A stretch of DNA of 64,000 nucleotides from Couchioplanes caeruleus. Lineage in GTDB: Bacteria; Actinomycetota; Actinomycetes; Mycobacteriales; Micromonosporaceae. Numbering within the stretch: position 1 is the stretch's first letter; each line of letters opens with the position of its first letter. The DNA lies in NCBI RefSeq assembly GCF_023499255.1, contig NZ_CP092183.1:8242501-8306500 (forward strand), given 5' to 3'. The position numbers and the translations under genes are program-made. Positions 55,618 through 63,988 of this stretch are shown piece after piece. The notes beneath the pieces were generated by a model, which ran no database searches, was not told the origin of the DNA, and was given only the letters and a program-made list of their open reading frames with translations.

Positions 55618-55940
55618 CCGATGACGCGGTACCGGAGCTCGACCCGGTCATCCACGCCCAGGCCCGCCTGCGGGTCGTCTCCTCCCTCTCCACGCTGCGC
55701 GAGGGCGACAGCATCGCCTTCCCCCGGCTGCAGGACATCCTCCGCATGACCCCCGGCAACCTCTCCGTGCACCTGCGCAAGCTCGAGGACGCGGGCTACG
55801 TCGAGGTCGTCAAGACCCATCAGGGCCGCACGCCGGCCACCCTGGTCAGCCTCACCCGCCGCGGACGGCTGGCCTTCGAGGACTACACGAACGCCGTACG
55901 CGCCCTGCTGAACGGCGGCGCCGGAACGGAGCAGTCATGA
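55614..55940 (+). CDS. Winged-helix transcriptional regulator of the HTH-ABC operon
   Basis: 108 residues from ATG 55614, overlapping the upstream stop (ATGA). The DNA-binding domain is the whole protein: ARLRVVSSLSTLREGDSIAF, LQDILRMTPGNLSVHLRKLEDAGYVEVV (recognition helix in PGNLSVHLRKL) and a beta-wing TPATLVSLTRRG. It is of the MarR/ArsR-like HTH_27 type without an effector domain. The direct repeat at 54919 is its likely operator. It overlaps the ABC ATPase gene start. Confidence 0.88.
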   Translation: MTDDAVPELDPVIHAQARLRVVSSLSTLREGDSIAFPRLQDILRMTPGNLSVHLRKLEDAGYVEVVKTHQGRTPATLVSLTRRGRLAFEDYTNAVRALLNGGAGTEQS

Positions 55941-56803
55941 CCCTCGCCCGAGCCATCGACGTCACCCGGCGCTACGGCAGCGTCGTCGCCCTCGACCACG
56001 TCGACCTCGACGTGCACGCCGGCGAGCTCGTCGGCCTCCTCGGGCCGAACGGCGCCGGCAAGAGCACGCTGGTCAACCTGCTGACCGGCGTACGGCGGCC
56101 CAGCGCCGGCCGGGTGGAGCTGTGCGGCGGCGACCCGCGTGACCCGGCCACCCGCAAGGTGCTCGGGGTGACGCCGCAGGAGACCGGGCTGCCGTCGGCG
56201 CTGCGGGTCGGCGAGGTCGTCGACTTCGTCCGCGCCCACTTCCCCGACCCGCTCGGCCGCGACGAGCTGCTCGACCGGTTCGGGCTGGGCGACCTGGTGC
56301 GCCGGCAGACCGGTGGGCTCTCCGGCGGGCAGAAGCGGCGGGTCGCCGTCGCGCTGGCATTCGTCGGGCGGCCGCGCATCGTGTTCCTCGACGAGCCGAC
56401 GACCGGCCTGGACGTCGCCGCGCGGCACGCCCTCTGGGAGGGCGTACGCCGGTTCCACGCCGAGGGCGGCACGGTGGTGCTCACCAGCCACTACCTCGAG
56501 GAGGTGGAGGCGCTGGCCGGCCGGGTCGTGGTGGTCGGGGGCGGCCGGGTGCTCGCCGACGACAGCGTCGCGGCCGTACGCGGGCTCGTCGCGATCCGCC
56601 GGGTCAGCCTGACCTCCGCCGTACCCGTGCCCGATCTTCCCGGCGTGGTCGGCACCGAGCGCGACGGCGACCGGACGCATCTGCTCACGGCGGACGCCGA
56701 CCGCCTGGTCCGCGACCTGGTCTCCTGCGACGTGCCGTTCCGCGACCTCGAGGTCCGGCCCACGTCGCTGGAGGAAGCGTTCCTCACCCTCACCGCCGCC
56801 TGA
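55937..56803 (+). CDS. ABC transporter ATP-binding protein (exporter type)
   Basis: 288 residues from ATG 55937. The nucleotide-binding motifs are Walker A GLLGPNGAGKSTL, signature LSGGQKRRVAVA, Walker B IVFLDEPTTGLD and the H-loop VLTSHYLEEVEAL. It belongs to the CcmA/DrrA-like group of drug or lipid exporters, with a C-terminal regulatory extension of about 70 residues ending in PTSLEEAFLTLT. It is co-translated with the regulator and pairs with the permease 16 bases downstream. Confidence 0.93.
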   Translation: MTLARAIDVTRRYGSVVALDHVDLDVHAGELVGLLGPNGAGKSTLVNLLTGVRRPSAGRVELCGGDPRDPATRKVLGVTPQETGLPSALRVGEVVDFVRAHFPDPLGRDELLDRFGLGDLVRRQTGGLSGGQKRRVAVALAFVGRPRIVFLDEPTTGLDVAARHALWEGVRRFHAEGGTVVLTSHYLEEVEALAGRVVVVGGGRVLADDSVAAVRGLVAIRRVSLTSAVPVPDLPGVVGTERDGDRTHLLTADADRLVRDLVSCDVPFRDLEVRPTSLEEAFLTLTAA

Positions 56804-56819
56804 GCCCAAGGAGCCCCTC

Positions 56820-57560
56820 GTGTCATCCCTCGCCCTGACCCACGCACGGTTCCAGCTGATCGAGACCGTACGCATGCCGATGGCGCTCGTCGGCAGCGCG
56901 TTCTTCCCCGCCGCCTCGATGATCTTCTTCGTGGTCCCGTTCCTCGGCAGCAACCCGGAGTGGGCGACGACCGCCACCGCGTCGATGGTCACGTTCGTCG
57001 TCATGAGCTCCAACCTCTTCCAATACGGGATCGGCGTCGCGGAGGACCGGGCACAGCCGTGGGACCCGTACGCGCGGACCCTGCCCGTCGGCGCGGCACC
57101 CCGGTTCCTCGGGCGCATCCTCGCCGGGCTGGTGCTGATGACGGTGTCGCTGATCCCGGTCCTGGTCACCGCGGCGCTGCTGACGGAGGCGACCGTGACG
57201 CCCGGCCAGTTCCTGGCGGCCTTCGGCGTCACGGTGGTCTCGGCGGTGCCGTTCACGTTGATGGGCCTCGCGATCGGCTACTCGCTGCCCACGAAGGCCG
57301 CGGTCGTGCTCGCCCAGGTGCTGTTCCTGCCGCTGGCCTTCGGCGGCGGACTGATGACCGGCCCGGGCAACGCCCCCGGGTTCATCGAGACGATCGCCCC
57401 CTACCTGCCGACGGGCGCGGCCGTACGCCTCATGTGGGCCGCGGTCGGCGACTTCCCGGTGCAGCCGGCCTCGGTGGCCGCGCTGGTGGCCTGGATGGTC
57501 GCGTTCGCTGGGGTGGCCGGATGGGCCTATCGCCGCGACGAGGGTCGGCGGTTCAGTTGA
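56820..57560 (+). CDS. ABC-2 type permease, partner of the preceding ATPase
   Basis: 246 residues from GTG 56820. Six hydrophobic segments are visible, including ALVGSAFFPAASMIFFVVPFL, MVTFVVMSSNLFQYGIGV, ILAGLVLMTVSLIPVLVTAALL, FGVTVVSAVPFTLMGLAIGY and VLAQVLFLPLAFGGGLM. The PWDPYARTLPV loop and the end YLPTGAAVRLMWAAV are typical of DrrB-like ABC-2 permeases. It would form an exporter with the ATPase; the substrate is unknown. Confidence 0.9.
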   Translation: MSSLALTHARFQLIETVRMPMALVGSAFFPAASMIFFVVPFLGSNPEWATTATASMVTFVVMSSNLFQYGIGVAEDRAQPWDPYARTLPVGAAPRFLGRILAGLVLMTVSLIPVLVTAALLTEATVTPGQFLAAFGVTVVSAVPFTLMGLAIGYSLPTKAAVVLAQVLFLPLAFGGGLMTGPGNAPGFIETIAPYLPTGAAVRLMWAAVGDFPVQPASVAALVAWMVAFAGVAGWAYRRDEGRRFS

Positions 57561-57642
57561 ACTTCCGACTCTGCCGTCCCGTACCTGGCATCGCGGTGCA
57601 ACGATCCATGCGTCCGCCTTGTGCCTGTCGAGGAGATCGCCC

Positions 57643-58407
57643 ATGTCCCATCCGACGCCCGGGGTTCCGAACTGGGTGGATCTGGGCACCGCCGATCTGC
57701 CGGACGCGACCCGCTTCTACACGCAGCTGTTCGGCTGGGAGGCCGACGTCTCCGGCGAGGAGTACGGCGGCTACACCACGTTCCGCCTCCACGGGCGCGC
57801 CGCCGCGGGCGCCGGACCGCTCTACGGCGAGGGCCAGCCGACCGCCTGGAGCACGTACGTCGCCACGGACGACGCCGACGAGATCGCGGCCCGGGTCGAG
57901 GCGGCCGGCGGCAAGGTGCTGGTCGCGCCGTTCGACGTGATGTTCCAGGGCCGGATGGCGGCGTTCCTCGACCCCGCCGGGGCGCCGTTCAGCGTCTGGC
58001 AGGCCGGCACGATGAAGGGCGCCGACGTCTTCGACGTGCCGGGCGCGCTCACCTGGAACGAGCTGACCACGCGGGACGTCGAGGGGTCGGCGGCCTTCTA
58101 CGGGTCGGTGTTCGGCTGGGTGGCCCGGGAGAGCTCGATGGGCGGGCTGCCGTACATCGTCTGGGAGCACCAGGGCGCCACGATCGCCGGCATGCAGGCC
58201 ATGGACGGCGACGACTGGCCCGACGACCTCTCTCCACACTGGATGATCTACTTCGCGGTGCGCGACTGCGACGAGTCGGTGGCGCTCGCGCAGTCGCTCG
58301 GCGGCCGGGTGGCCCACCCGCCGACGGACCTGCCGATCGGCCGCTACGCGGTCCTCGACGACCCGCAGGGCGGCACGTTCTCGATCCTGCAGAGCGCTAA
58401 CGCCTGA
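57643..58407 (+). CDS. Protein with two VOC (glyoxalase/dioxygenase-fold) domains
   Basis: 254 residues from ATG 57643, with AGGAG 8 bases before it. The first VOC unit begins PNWVDLGTADLPDATRFYTQLFGWEAD and the second TWNELTTRDVEGSAAFYGSVFGWV; each ends with a (F/Y)xVLDDPxGxxFxxxQ-like segment (FLDPAGAPFSVWQ and VLDDPQGGTFSILQ). This two-domain form resembles mycobacterial CFP30B-type proteins of unknown activity. Its 3' end overlaps that of btuD on the opposite strand by 11 bases. Confidence 0.9.
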   Translation: MSHPTPGVPNWVDLGTADLPDATRFYTQLFGWEADVSGEEYGGYTTFRLHGRAAAGAGPLYGEGQPTAWSTYVATDDADEIAARVEAAGGKVLVAPFDVMFQGRMAAFLDPAGAPFSVWQAGTMKGADVFDVPGALTWNELTTRDVEGSAAFYGSVFGWVARESSMGGLPYIVWEHQGATIAGMQAMDGDDWPDDLSPHWMIYFAVRDCDESVALAQSLGGRVAHPPTDLPIGRYAVLDDPQGGTFSILQSANA

Positions 58408-59161
58408 CCGGCACGACGAGCGGCCCCTGCTCGCCGTCGATGACCTTGACGCGTACGCGGTAGTGCTCGGCGAGCAGGTCCTCGGTCAGCACCTCACGGG
58501 CGGTCCCGTGCGCGACGACCCGGCCACCGGCGAGCAGCACGAGGCGGTCGGCGTACTCCCCGGCCGTCGACAGGTCGTGCATCGTGGCCAGCACCGTGAG
58601 CCCGCGCTCGCCGCGCAACCGGTCGACGAGCTCCAGCACCTCCTGCTGGTGCCCGATGTCCAGCGCGCTCGTCGGCTCGTCCAGCAGCAGCGTACGGGCG
58701 CCCTGCGCGAGCGCCCGGGCCAGGAACGCGCGCTGCCGCTCGCCACCGGAGAGCGTGTCGAGCCGGCGGTCGGCGAACGCCTCCAGGTCCAGGGCGGCGA
58801 GGACCTCGTCGACCACGGCCAGGTCGGAGGCGGACTCGCGGCCCAGCGCGCGGATGTACGGCGTACGCCCCAGCAGCACGTAGTCGTACACGAGCATCGC
58901 CGGCGGCACGACCGGGTGCTGAGCAACGGTGGCGACCGTACGGGCCCGGTCGCGGCGGGACAGGGCCTCGAGCGGGACGCCACCGAGCGCGATCGTGCCC
59001 GCGTACGGCACCAGCCCGCCCACGGCCCGCAGCACCGTCGACTTGCCGGCGCCGTTCGGGCCGATGATCGTCACCCACTCGCCGTCGGCCACGTCGAGGT
59101 CCACCCCGTCGACGACGGCCACCCCGCCCAGCCGCACGCGCAGCCCCCGTACGGTGATCAT
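58397..59161 (-). CDS. btuD: Cobalamin ABC importer ATPase
   Basis: 254 residues from ATG 59161, overlapping the permease stop (ATGA). Motifs are Walker A IIGPNGAGKSTVL, the Q-loop in VATVAQHPVVPP, signature LSGGERQRAFLARAL, Walker B LLLDEPTSALD and switch His in ATMHDLS. The FecE/BtuD group imports siderophores or B12; here the cobalamin riboswitch upstream of the operon identifies the substrate. Its stop lies inside the end of the double-VOC gene on the other strand. Confidence 0.9.
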   Translation of the reverse strand: MITVRGLRVRLGGVAVVDGVDLDVADGEWVTIIGPNGAGKSTVLRAVGGLVPYAGTIALGGVPLEALSRRDRARTVATVAQHPVVPPAMLVYDYVLLGRTPYIRALGRESASDLAVVDEVLAALDLEAFADRRLDTLSGGERQRAFLARALAQGARTLLLDEPTSALDIGHQQEVLELVDRLRGERGLTVLATMHDLSTAGEYADRLVLLAGGRVVAHGTAREVLTEDLLAEHYRVRVKVIDGEQGPLVVPVRR

Positions 59162-60402
59162 CCCTTGATCCTGCGCAGCACGACGGCGAAGAACGGGGCG
59201 CCGAAGAACGCCGTCACCACGCCGATGGGGATCTCCGCCGGGCTGGCGACGGTCCGCGCGACCAGGTCGGTGAGCGCGAGGAACGCCCCGCCGAACAGCA
59301 CCGACAGCGGCAGGATCGACCGGTAGCTCGGCCCGGCGAGCAACCGCAGCGTGTGCGGCACGATGATGCCGACGAACCCGATCAGGCCGGACACCGACAC
59401 GGCCGCCGCGGTCCCCAGCGACGCGGCGATCACCAGCAGATACCGGCTGCGCTGCGGGTGCAGGCCCAGCGCCGCGGCCTCCTCGTCGCCGACCGTCAGC
59501 ACGTCCAGCTCCCGGCGGTGCGCGAGCACGATGATCCCGGTGACGGCCGCGTACGGCAGCACGATCAGCACGTCGTGCCAGCCCGCGGTGGCGAGCCGGC
59601 CGAGCAGCCACGCGTACACCTCACGCAGCGACTCGGTGTGCCGCTGCATCACGTACGTCTGCGCGGCGGCGAGGAACGCCGACACGGCCACTCCGGACAG
59701 GATCAACGTCGCGGGGGTACGCGCCCGCCCGCCGGCCGCCCCCAGCAGCCACGTCAGCACCACCGCCCCGACCGCACCGACGAAAGCCGCCAGCGGTACG
59801 CCGAACGGCAGGTCGGCCGTGACATCGCCGGTGCCGGAGCGGGCGGCGATCACCGCGGTCACGCCCAGCCCGGCGCCCGCCGCGACCCCCAGCAGATGCG
59901 GATCGGCGAGCGGGTTCCGGAACACCCCCTGGTACGCGGCACCGGCCAGCGCCAGCATCGCCCCGACCAGCAGCCCGAGCACGACCCGCGGCAGGCGCAG
60001 GGCGGTGACGATGGCGACCTCGCGCTCGGTCAGGCCGCTGTGCAGCCGTACGCCCGGAATGAGGTTGAGCAGCTCCGCGGCGACGCCGCCGGGCGGCAGG
60101 GTGACCGGCCCGAACGCGATGCCGGCGACGAGCGCGACCGCCACCGCGACGAACCCGCCGGCCAGCCAGGCGGCCCGCAGCCCGGCCGGCCTCCTGCCGC
60201 CGCCTTTCCCGCCGGCCTTCTCGCCGGCCGCGCTTCTGCCGCCGGCCTTCTCGCCGGCTTTTTCGCCGGCTGCGCTCTTGCCGCCGGCAGTTTTGTCGGC
60301 TGCGCTTTTGTCTCCGGTTGCGCTTTTGTCCCCGGCCGCCGCTTCCTCGCCGGCCGGCCCGTCGGTGGGCGGTGGCGCTTCGCGGGCGGGCCGGGTGGTC
60401 AC
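59158..60402 (-). CDS. btuC: Cobalamin ABC importer permease (FecCD type)
   Basis: 414 residues from GTG 60402, overlapping the btuF stop (GTGA). About 335 residues form the FecCD fold: LRLPRVVLGLLVGAMLALAG, then YQGVFRNPLADPHLLGVAAGAGLG (the QxxFRNPLAxPxLLG signature), then GLIGFVGIIVPHTLRLL and the end FFAVVLRR. The first 75 residues are a cytosolic low-complexity extension built from GDKSA, GGKSAAGEKAG and related units, unusual for this family and encoded by a repeat-rich DNA stretch (60180-60350). Confidence 0.9.
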   Translation of the reverse strand: MTTRPAREAPPPTDGPAGEEAAAGDKSATGDKSAADKTAGGKSAAGEKAGEKAGGRSAAGEKAGGKGGGRRPAGLRAAWLAGGFVAVAVALVAGIAFGPVTLPPGGVAAELLNLIPGVRLHSGLTEREVAIVTALRLPRVVLGLLVGAMLALAGAAYQGVFRNPLADPHLLGVAAGAGLGVTAVIAARSGTGDVTADLPFGVPLAAFVGAVGAVVLTWLLGAAGGRARTPATLILSGVAVSAFLAAAQTYVMQRHTESLREVYAWLLGRLATAGWHDVLIVLPYAAVTGIIVLAHRRELDVLTVGDEEAAALGLHPQRSRYLLVIAASLGTAAAVSVSGLIGFVGIIVPHTLRLLAGPSYRSILPLSVLFGGAFLALTDLVARTVASPAEIPIGVVTAFFGAPFFAVVLRRIKG

Positions 60403-61316
60403 GCCGGGACCTTGGCCACCGCGTCCGCGACCGACCGGACCAGGTCCACGACCCGCGGCCCCCACCGCGACGCGATGTCGTCGTCCAGCGCCACGACCTG
60501 GCCGGTCTTCACCGCCGTCACGCCCGACCAGCCCTTGCGGGCCCGCACGGTCGCCGGCGACTGCGCGCAGCACTTGCTGTCTGCCAGGAAGATCATGTCC
60601 GGGTCCGCGGAGACCAGCGCCTCCTGCGAGAGCTGCGGATACGCGGTCTTGGCGCCGTCCGCGACGTTCTTCAGACCCACCATGGCGAAGATCGAACCGA
60701 CGAACGTCTGCGACGTCACGGTGTAGTACGTCGGGTCCAGCTCGTAGTAGTAGGTCAGCGGCGCCGACCGGGCCGGCACCCCTTTGACGATCTTGTCGAT
60801 GTCGGCCCGCATCCGCCCGGTCAGCGCGGCGGCCTCCGCCGGGTGCCCGGTGAGCGTGCCCAGCTGCGCGATCTGACCGTACGTGTCGTCCAGCGTCTTC
60901 GCCGCGGGGGCGAACAGCACCGGGATCTTCAGCTTGGTCAACTGGTCGACGATCTTGTTGAGGTCGTCGGACACCACGACGAGGTCGGGATTCTTGGCGG
61001 CGATCGCCTCGGCGTTCGGCTTGAACCCGGACAGGTCGGACCGAGGCGCCTCGGGCGGGTACGTCGACTGGTCGTCCACCGCCACCACCTGCGACCCGGC
61101 GTCGATGGCGAACAGCATCTCGGTCGCGGTCGGTGCCAGCGACACGATCTTCTCGGGCCGCTCCTCGAGCGTCACCCCACCCGCGGTCGCCGGGTACGCA
61201 GCCCCGCTCGCACTCGCGGCGGGCTGCCCCGCGTCGCCGTCCGATCCGCCACCACCGCACCCGCCGAGCAGCAGCGCGGTGACCGCGATCGCGGCCGTCA
61301 CAATTCTTCTGGTCAT
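60399..61316 (-). CDS. btuF: Cobalamin-binding lipoprotein of an ABC importer
   Basis: 305 residues from ATG 61316. A type II signal peptide (IVTAAIAVTALLLGGC, lipobox Cys 20) is followed by a Gly/Ser/Ala linker and a helical-backbone binding domain: EKIVSLAPTATEMLFAI, the early-domain marker KNPDLVVVSDDLN, a trans-domain stretch and KTGQVVALDDDIASRWGPRVVDLV at the end. These are BtuF/FhuD-class features. The adjacent pair CC in SKCCAQSP is unusual. A cobalamin riboswitch lies in the leader, so B12 is the likely ligand. Confidence 0.9.
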   Translation of the reverse strand: MTRRIVTAAIAVTALLLGGCGGGGSDGDAGQPAASASGAAYPATAGGVTLEERPEKIVSLAPTATEMLFAIDAGSQVVAVDDQSTYPPEAPRSDLSGFKPNAEAIAAKNPDLVVVSDDLNKIVDQLTKLKIPVLFAPAAKTLDDTYGQIAQLGTLTGHPAEAAALTGRMRADIDKIVKGVPARSAPLTYYYELDPTYYTVTSQTFVGSIFAMVGLKNVADGAKTAYPQLSQEALVSADPDMIFLADSKCCAQSPATVRARKGWSGVTAVKTGQVVALDDDIASRWGPRVVDLVRSVADAVAKVPA

Positions 61317-61401
61317 CCTGGTCCTCCTGCCGGCCGAGGCTGCGGTGCATCGCCGGCCGGAGCACCGGCCCGCGAGGCGCCCCTCCCCGAGAGCGCTGAA
61401 T

Positions 61402-61535
61402 CGCGACCGACGCGCAGGCGACCTGGCTTGCCCGGCCGCCGAACAAGGCGGTACGGGACTTCACAGTTGCGGGACAGCGCCGGAATCCCACCGGCTTCGC
61501 TGCGACGCGGTCCCCCCGACGCTATCCCACCTCGG
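61402..61535 (-). ncRNA. Cobalamin riboswitch
   Basis: On the minus strand, AAGCCGGTGGGATTCCGGCG is followed by CTGTCCCGCAACTGTGA, GTCCCG and the B12 box AAGCCAGGTCGCCTGC (61429-61414). These are the most conserved parts of the cobalamin aptamer. It lies in the leader of btuFCD, about 90 bases before the btuF start, and should shut the operon off when B12 is bound. The exact ends are estimated. Confidence 0.9.
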
Positions 61536-61552
61536 TTCCCGGCGACCCGCGA

Positions 61553-62113
61553 CTAGTGCGGCAGGCTGGCGGTGACCATTGCGATGAGCTGGTCGTACGT
61601 CTCCTCGACGTCCTCCGCCAGCCCGAACCCCCCACCCGCCTGCAGCACCGAGAACCCGTGCACCGCGGCCCGCAGGCGACGGGTCGCGTGGGTGGCGGCG
61701 GCGTCCGTCAGGCCGTAGCCGCGGAGCACCGCGAACAGCACCTCGAGCAGTTCGCGGGCCGCGTCGGCCATCGGCTCCGAGCCGCGGTGCAGCGGGTCGA
61801 GCGGGACGAGGGCGTACCAGCCCGGGTGGGCCAGGACGAAGTCACGGTACGCACGCATCAGCGCGGCGACCGCGTCGTCGCGGCTGCGGCCCAGGGCGGC
61901 CGAGGCCGAGGCGCGGGCCATCGCGCGGATGATCTTGACGGCCATGAGGTCGCGCAGGTCGGCGAGGCTACCGATGTGCTTGTAGAGGGAGGGCGGCGCG
62001 ACCCCGGCCCGGTCGGCGACCGCGGCGAGGCTCAGCGCCTCCGGGCCCTTCTCGTCGACCAGGGCGAGCGCCACGTCGACGACCGCGTCGCTGGTCAGGC
62101 CGGCCCTAGGCAT
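61553..62113 (-). CDS. TetR-family transcriptional regulator, probably self-regulating
   Basis: 186 residues from ATG 62113. The helix-turn-helix is TSDAVVDVALALVDEKGPEALS then LAAVADRAGVAPPSLYKHIGSLADLRD (recognition helix in APPSLYKHIG). The C-terminal domain includes RDFVLAHPGWYALVPLDP, like the WHG-type TetR C-terminal domains. A perfect 14-bp inverted repeat lies at 62119-62152, immediately upstream of the start, so the protein probably represses itself. Its own promoter must overlap that repeat; the leader would be very short. No obvious target gene is adjacent. Confidence 0.9.
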   Translation of the reverse strand: MPRAGLTSDAVVDVALALVDEKGPEALSLAAVADRAGVAPPSLYKHIGSLADLRDLMAVKIIRAMARASASAALGRSRDDAVAALMRAYRDFVLAHPGWYALVPLDPLHRGSEPMADAARELLEVLFAVLRGYGLTDAAATHATRRLRAAVHGFSVLQAGGGFGLAEDVEETYDQLIAMVTASLPH

Positions 62114-62118
62114 GCAAA

Positions 62119-62152
62119 CTACCTGTCATAGCCCAGAAGCTATGACAGGTAG
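62119..62152. promoter_or_regulatory. Perfect 14-bp inverted repeat, TetR operator
   Basis: CTACCTGTCATAGC (62119-62132), six bases, then GCTATGACAGGTAG (62139-62152). It begins 5 bases upstream of the ATG at 62113 and ends 18 bases from the M14 stop. The size suits binding of one or two TetR dimers; the TATGAC inside it could double as a -10 element for a leaderless message. Confidence 0.75.
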
Positions 62153-62170
62153 GCGCATCCGGCAAGGGGA

Positions 62171-63466
62171 TCAGCAGTACGTGGACTGCTTGCCGATCAC
62201 CTTGTACGGGCAGTCCGCCGCCTCGGCCAGCATCAGCGCGGCCTCCCGGTTGCGAGCGGTCTCCCGGGTGATCACGCTGGCGGGCGGGTAGAAGCCGCCG
62301 GCCGACGAGCTGGTCGGGTACATCTCGAAGGTGTACGCGAAGATCTTGTGCGTACCCCAGAGGTAGTCGAGCAGGTCGCCGTCGGTGATGTAGAGGTCGC
62401 TGGACTGCTCGGGCGTGTACCCGTTGGTCGCCGCCATCTGCCGGCCCAGCGTCGCGAAGGTGCTGTTCTGGTCCGCGTTCATGTCGGTCGTGGTGTTCGC
62501 CGTGGTGTGCCCGAACGGCCACAGCACCAGCTCGGAGTACGTGTGGAAGTCCATCGCGGCCTTGATCTGCTGCACGCCGCCGACGACCCGGCTCAGCACG
62601 AAGTCGCGCACCACGCGGGTCTCGGGGGCGGAGAAGGCGGCGGTGCCCCGGTACGTCTCCGACGACGGGCTGCCCGACGAGCCGCCACAGCAGCCCCACT
62701 TGTACCCGTAGTTCCGGTTCAGGTCGGTGCCGACGTACCGGGAACCGCTGTTGGGTTGCCGGTTCTTGCGCCACGAGCGGTAACTGCCGGTCGCGATGTC
62801 GTACTCGGCGCCGTCCGGGTTCACCGAGGGGATGATCCAGATCTCGCGGCTGTCCACGATGCTCTTGATCCGGCTGTCGCTCGCATAGTTGTCCGTGTAC
62901 AGGTGCAGTAGGTAGACCGCCATCTCCACGGTCAGGTGCTCGCGGGCATGGTGGTTGGCGTCGTACAGGACCTCGGGCTCGCTCTCGTCGGTGCCCACGT
63001 TGTCCGAGATCTTCACCGCGACGATGTCCCGGCCCTCGTACGTCTTCCCGAGCACCCGCTTGCTCGCGATCGCCGGGTACCGCGAGACGATCGAGTTCAC
63101 CTCGGAAATCATCTCCGAGTAGTTGTGGTACGCGGCGTCGCGCGACGGGAAGTCCAAGGTGGACACGCCGTCGCCCGCGGTCGCCACCTCGACCTTCTTG
63201 ACGGTGAAGCCGAGCGCCCGCAACGCCTTCACCTCACCCGCCGTCGCGGTCACCTCGACCACGGCGTGCTCCACCGAGTCGATCGAGACGCCGGTGCTGG
63301 CGATGGTGTTGCGCTGCTGGAGGGTACGCACGTCGTACACCTCGTACTGCGCGGAACTGTCGGCACGCAACTCGGCGGTGGCAGGCTGCGCGGTGGCTGC
63401 GGTGGCGGCGATCAGGGCCAGGCCGGCGGTGACAGCCGCGGCCAGACCGGTGACGCGTCGTCTCAT
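62171..63466 (-). CDS. Secreted M14 zinc carboxypeptidase
   Basis: 431 residues from ATG 63466. The signal peptide is [20 protein letters not shown] with cleavage near 26. Residues 35-105 form a propeptide-like domain. The zinc ligands are H173 and E176 (NHHAREHL) and H308 (DFHTYSE); the catalytic Glu is E381 (YTFEMYP), and the substrate-binding SVNPDG and LNRNYGYKW are present. This is the carboxypeptidase T/SG branch that trims peptides outside the cell. The insertion [16 protein letters not shown] follows the RNYGYKW motif. The last residues include two cysteines (DCPYKV and STYC). Confidence 0.94.
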   Translation of the reverse strand: MRRRVTGLAAAVTAGLALIAATAATAQPATAELRADSSAQYEVYDVRTLQQRNTIASTGVSIDSVEHAVVEVTATAGEVKALRALGFTVKKVEVATAGDGVSTLDFPSRDAAYHNYSEMISEVNSIVSRYPAIASKRVLGKTYEGRDIVAVKISDNVGTDESEPEVLYDANHHAREHLTVEMAVYLLHLYTDNYASDSRIKSIVDSREIWIIPSVNPDGAEYDIATGSYRSWRKNRQPNSGSRYVGTDLNRNYGYKWGCCGGSSGSPSSETYRGTAAFSAPETRVVRDFVLSRVVGGVQQIKAAMDFHTYSELVLWPFGHTTANTTTDMNADQNSTFATLGRQMAATNGYTPEQSSDLYITDGDLLDYLWGTHKIFAYTFEMYPTSSSAGGFYPPASVITRETARNREAALMLAEAADCPYKVIGKQSTYC

Positions 63467-63595
63467 GAACGACCTCCGGGGGGTGTCAGAGGGGTCCGGG
63501 CCCCGTCACTGCACCACCCGGCATAGACGTTTGGCAATGCGTGGAGGCCATGCCAATGTGCCCCCTACGTCGGCGTGATGACCGCGGACCGCAGC

Positions 63596-63988
63596 TCAGG
63601 AAGCCTTGCCGTCGCCACCGGCCACAGCGTCCGGCCGGCCCGCGGGGCCGGCGGGCCGGGTTGCCCGCTCCCCCTGACCCTGCGCGGGCGGAGCGGCCAG
63701 GTCGCCGGCCGGCTGAGCGGTGCGATCGCCGGCGGGCTGAGCGGCACGGTCGCCGGCCGGCTGAGCAGCACGGTTCGCGGCCGGCTCGGCGGCGCGGTCG
63801 CCGGCTGAGGCGGCTTCCTCGTCGCCCGCGAGCGCCGCCCGGAGCCGTGCCTTCTCCGCGGCGCGCCGCTCGGCGACCGAGCCCAGCTGCTCGGCCATCT
63901 GCTCCCGCCACTTGGCGAGCAGGAAGTACGAGAACGCCGCCGAGGCCACCAGCGCGATCATCGCCTTCACCAGAAAGTTCAGCGGCAC
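63596..63988 (-). CDS. Small membrane-anchored protein with an 8-residue Ala/Pro repeat tail, possibly partial
   Basis: 130 residues from GTG 63988, but the frame stays open to the right edge and no Shine-Dalgarno is seen, so the true start may lie outside. One membrane helix (FLVKAMIALVASAAFSYFLL) is followed by a coiled-coil-like charged segment (AKWREQMAEQLGSVAERRAAEKARLRAAL in pieces). The tail is made of tandem 8-residue units (AAQPAGDR, TAQPAGDL and variants) from a 24-bp DNA repeat at about 63690-63810. The function is unknown. Confidence 0.5.
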   Translation of the reverse strand: MPLNFLVKAMIALVASAAFSYFLLAKWREQMAEQLGSVAERRAAEKARLRAALAGDEEAASAGDRAAEPAANRAAQPAGDRAAQPAGDRTAQPAGDLAAPPAQGQGERATRPAGPAGRPDAVAGGDGKAS

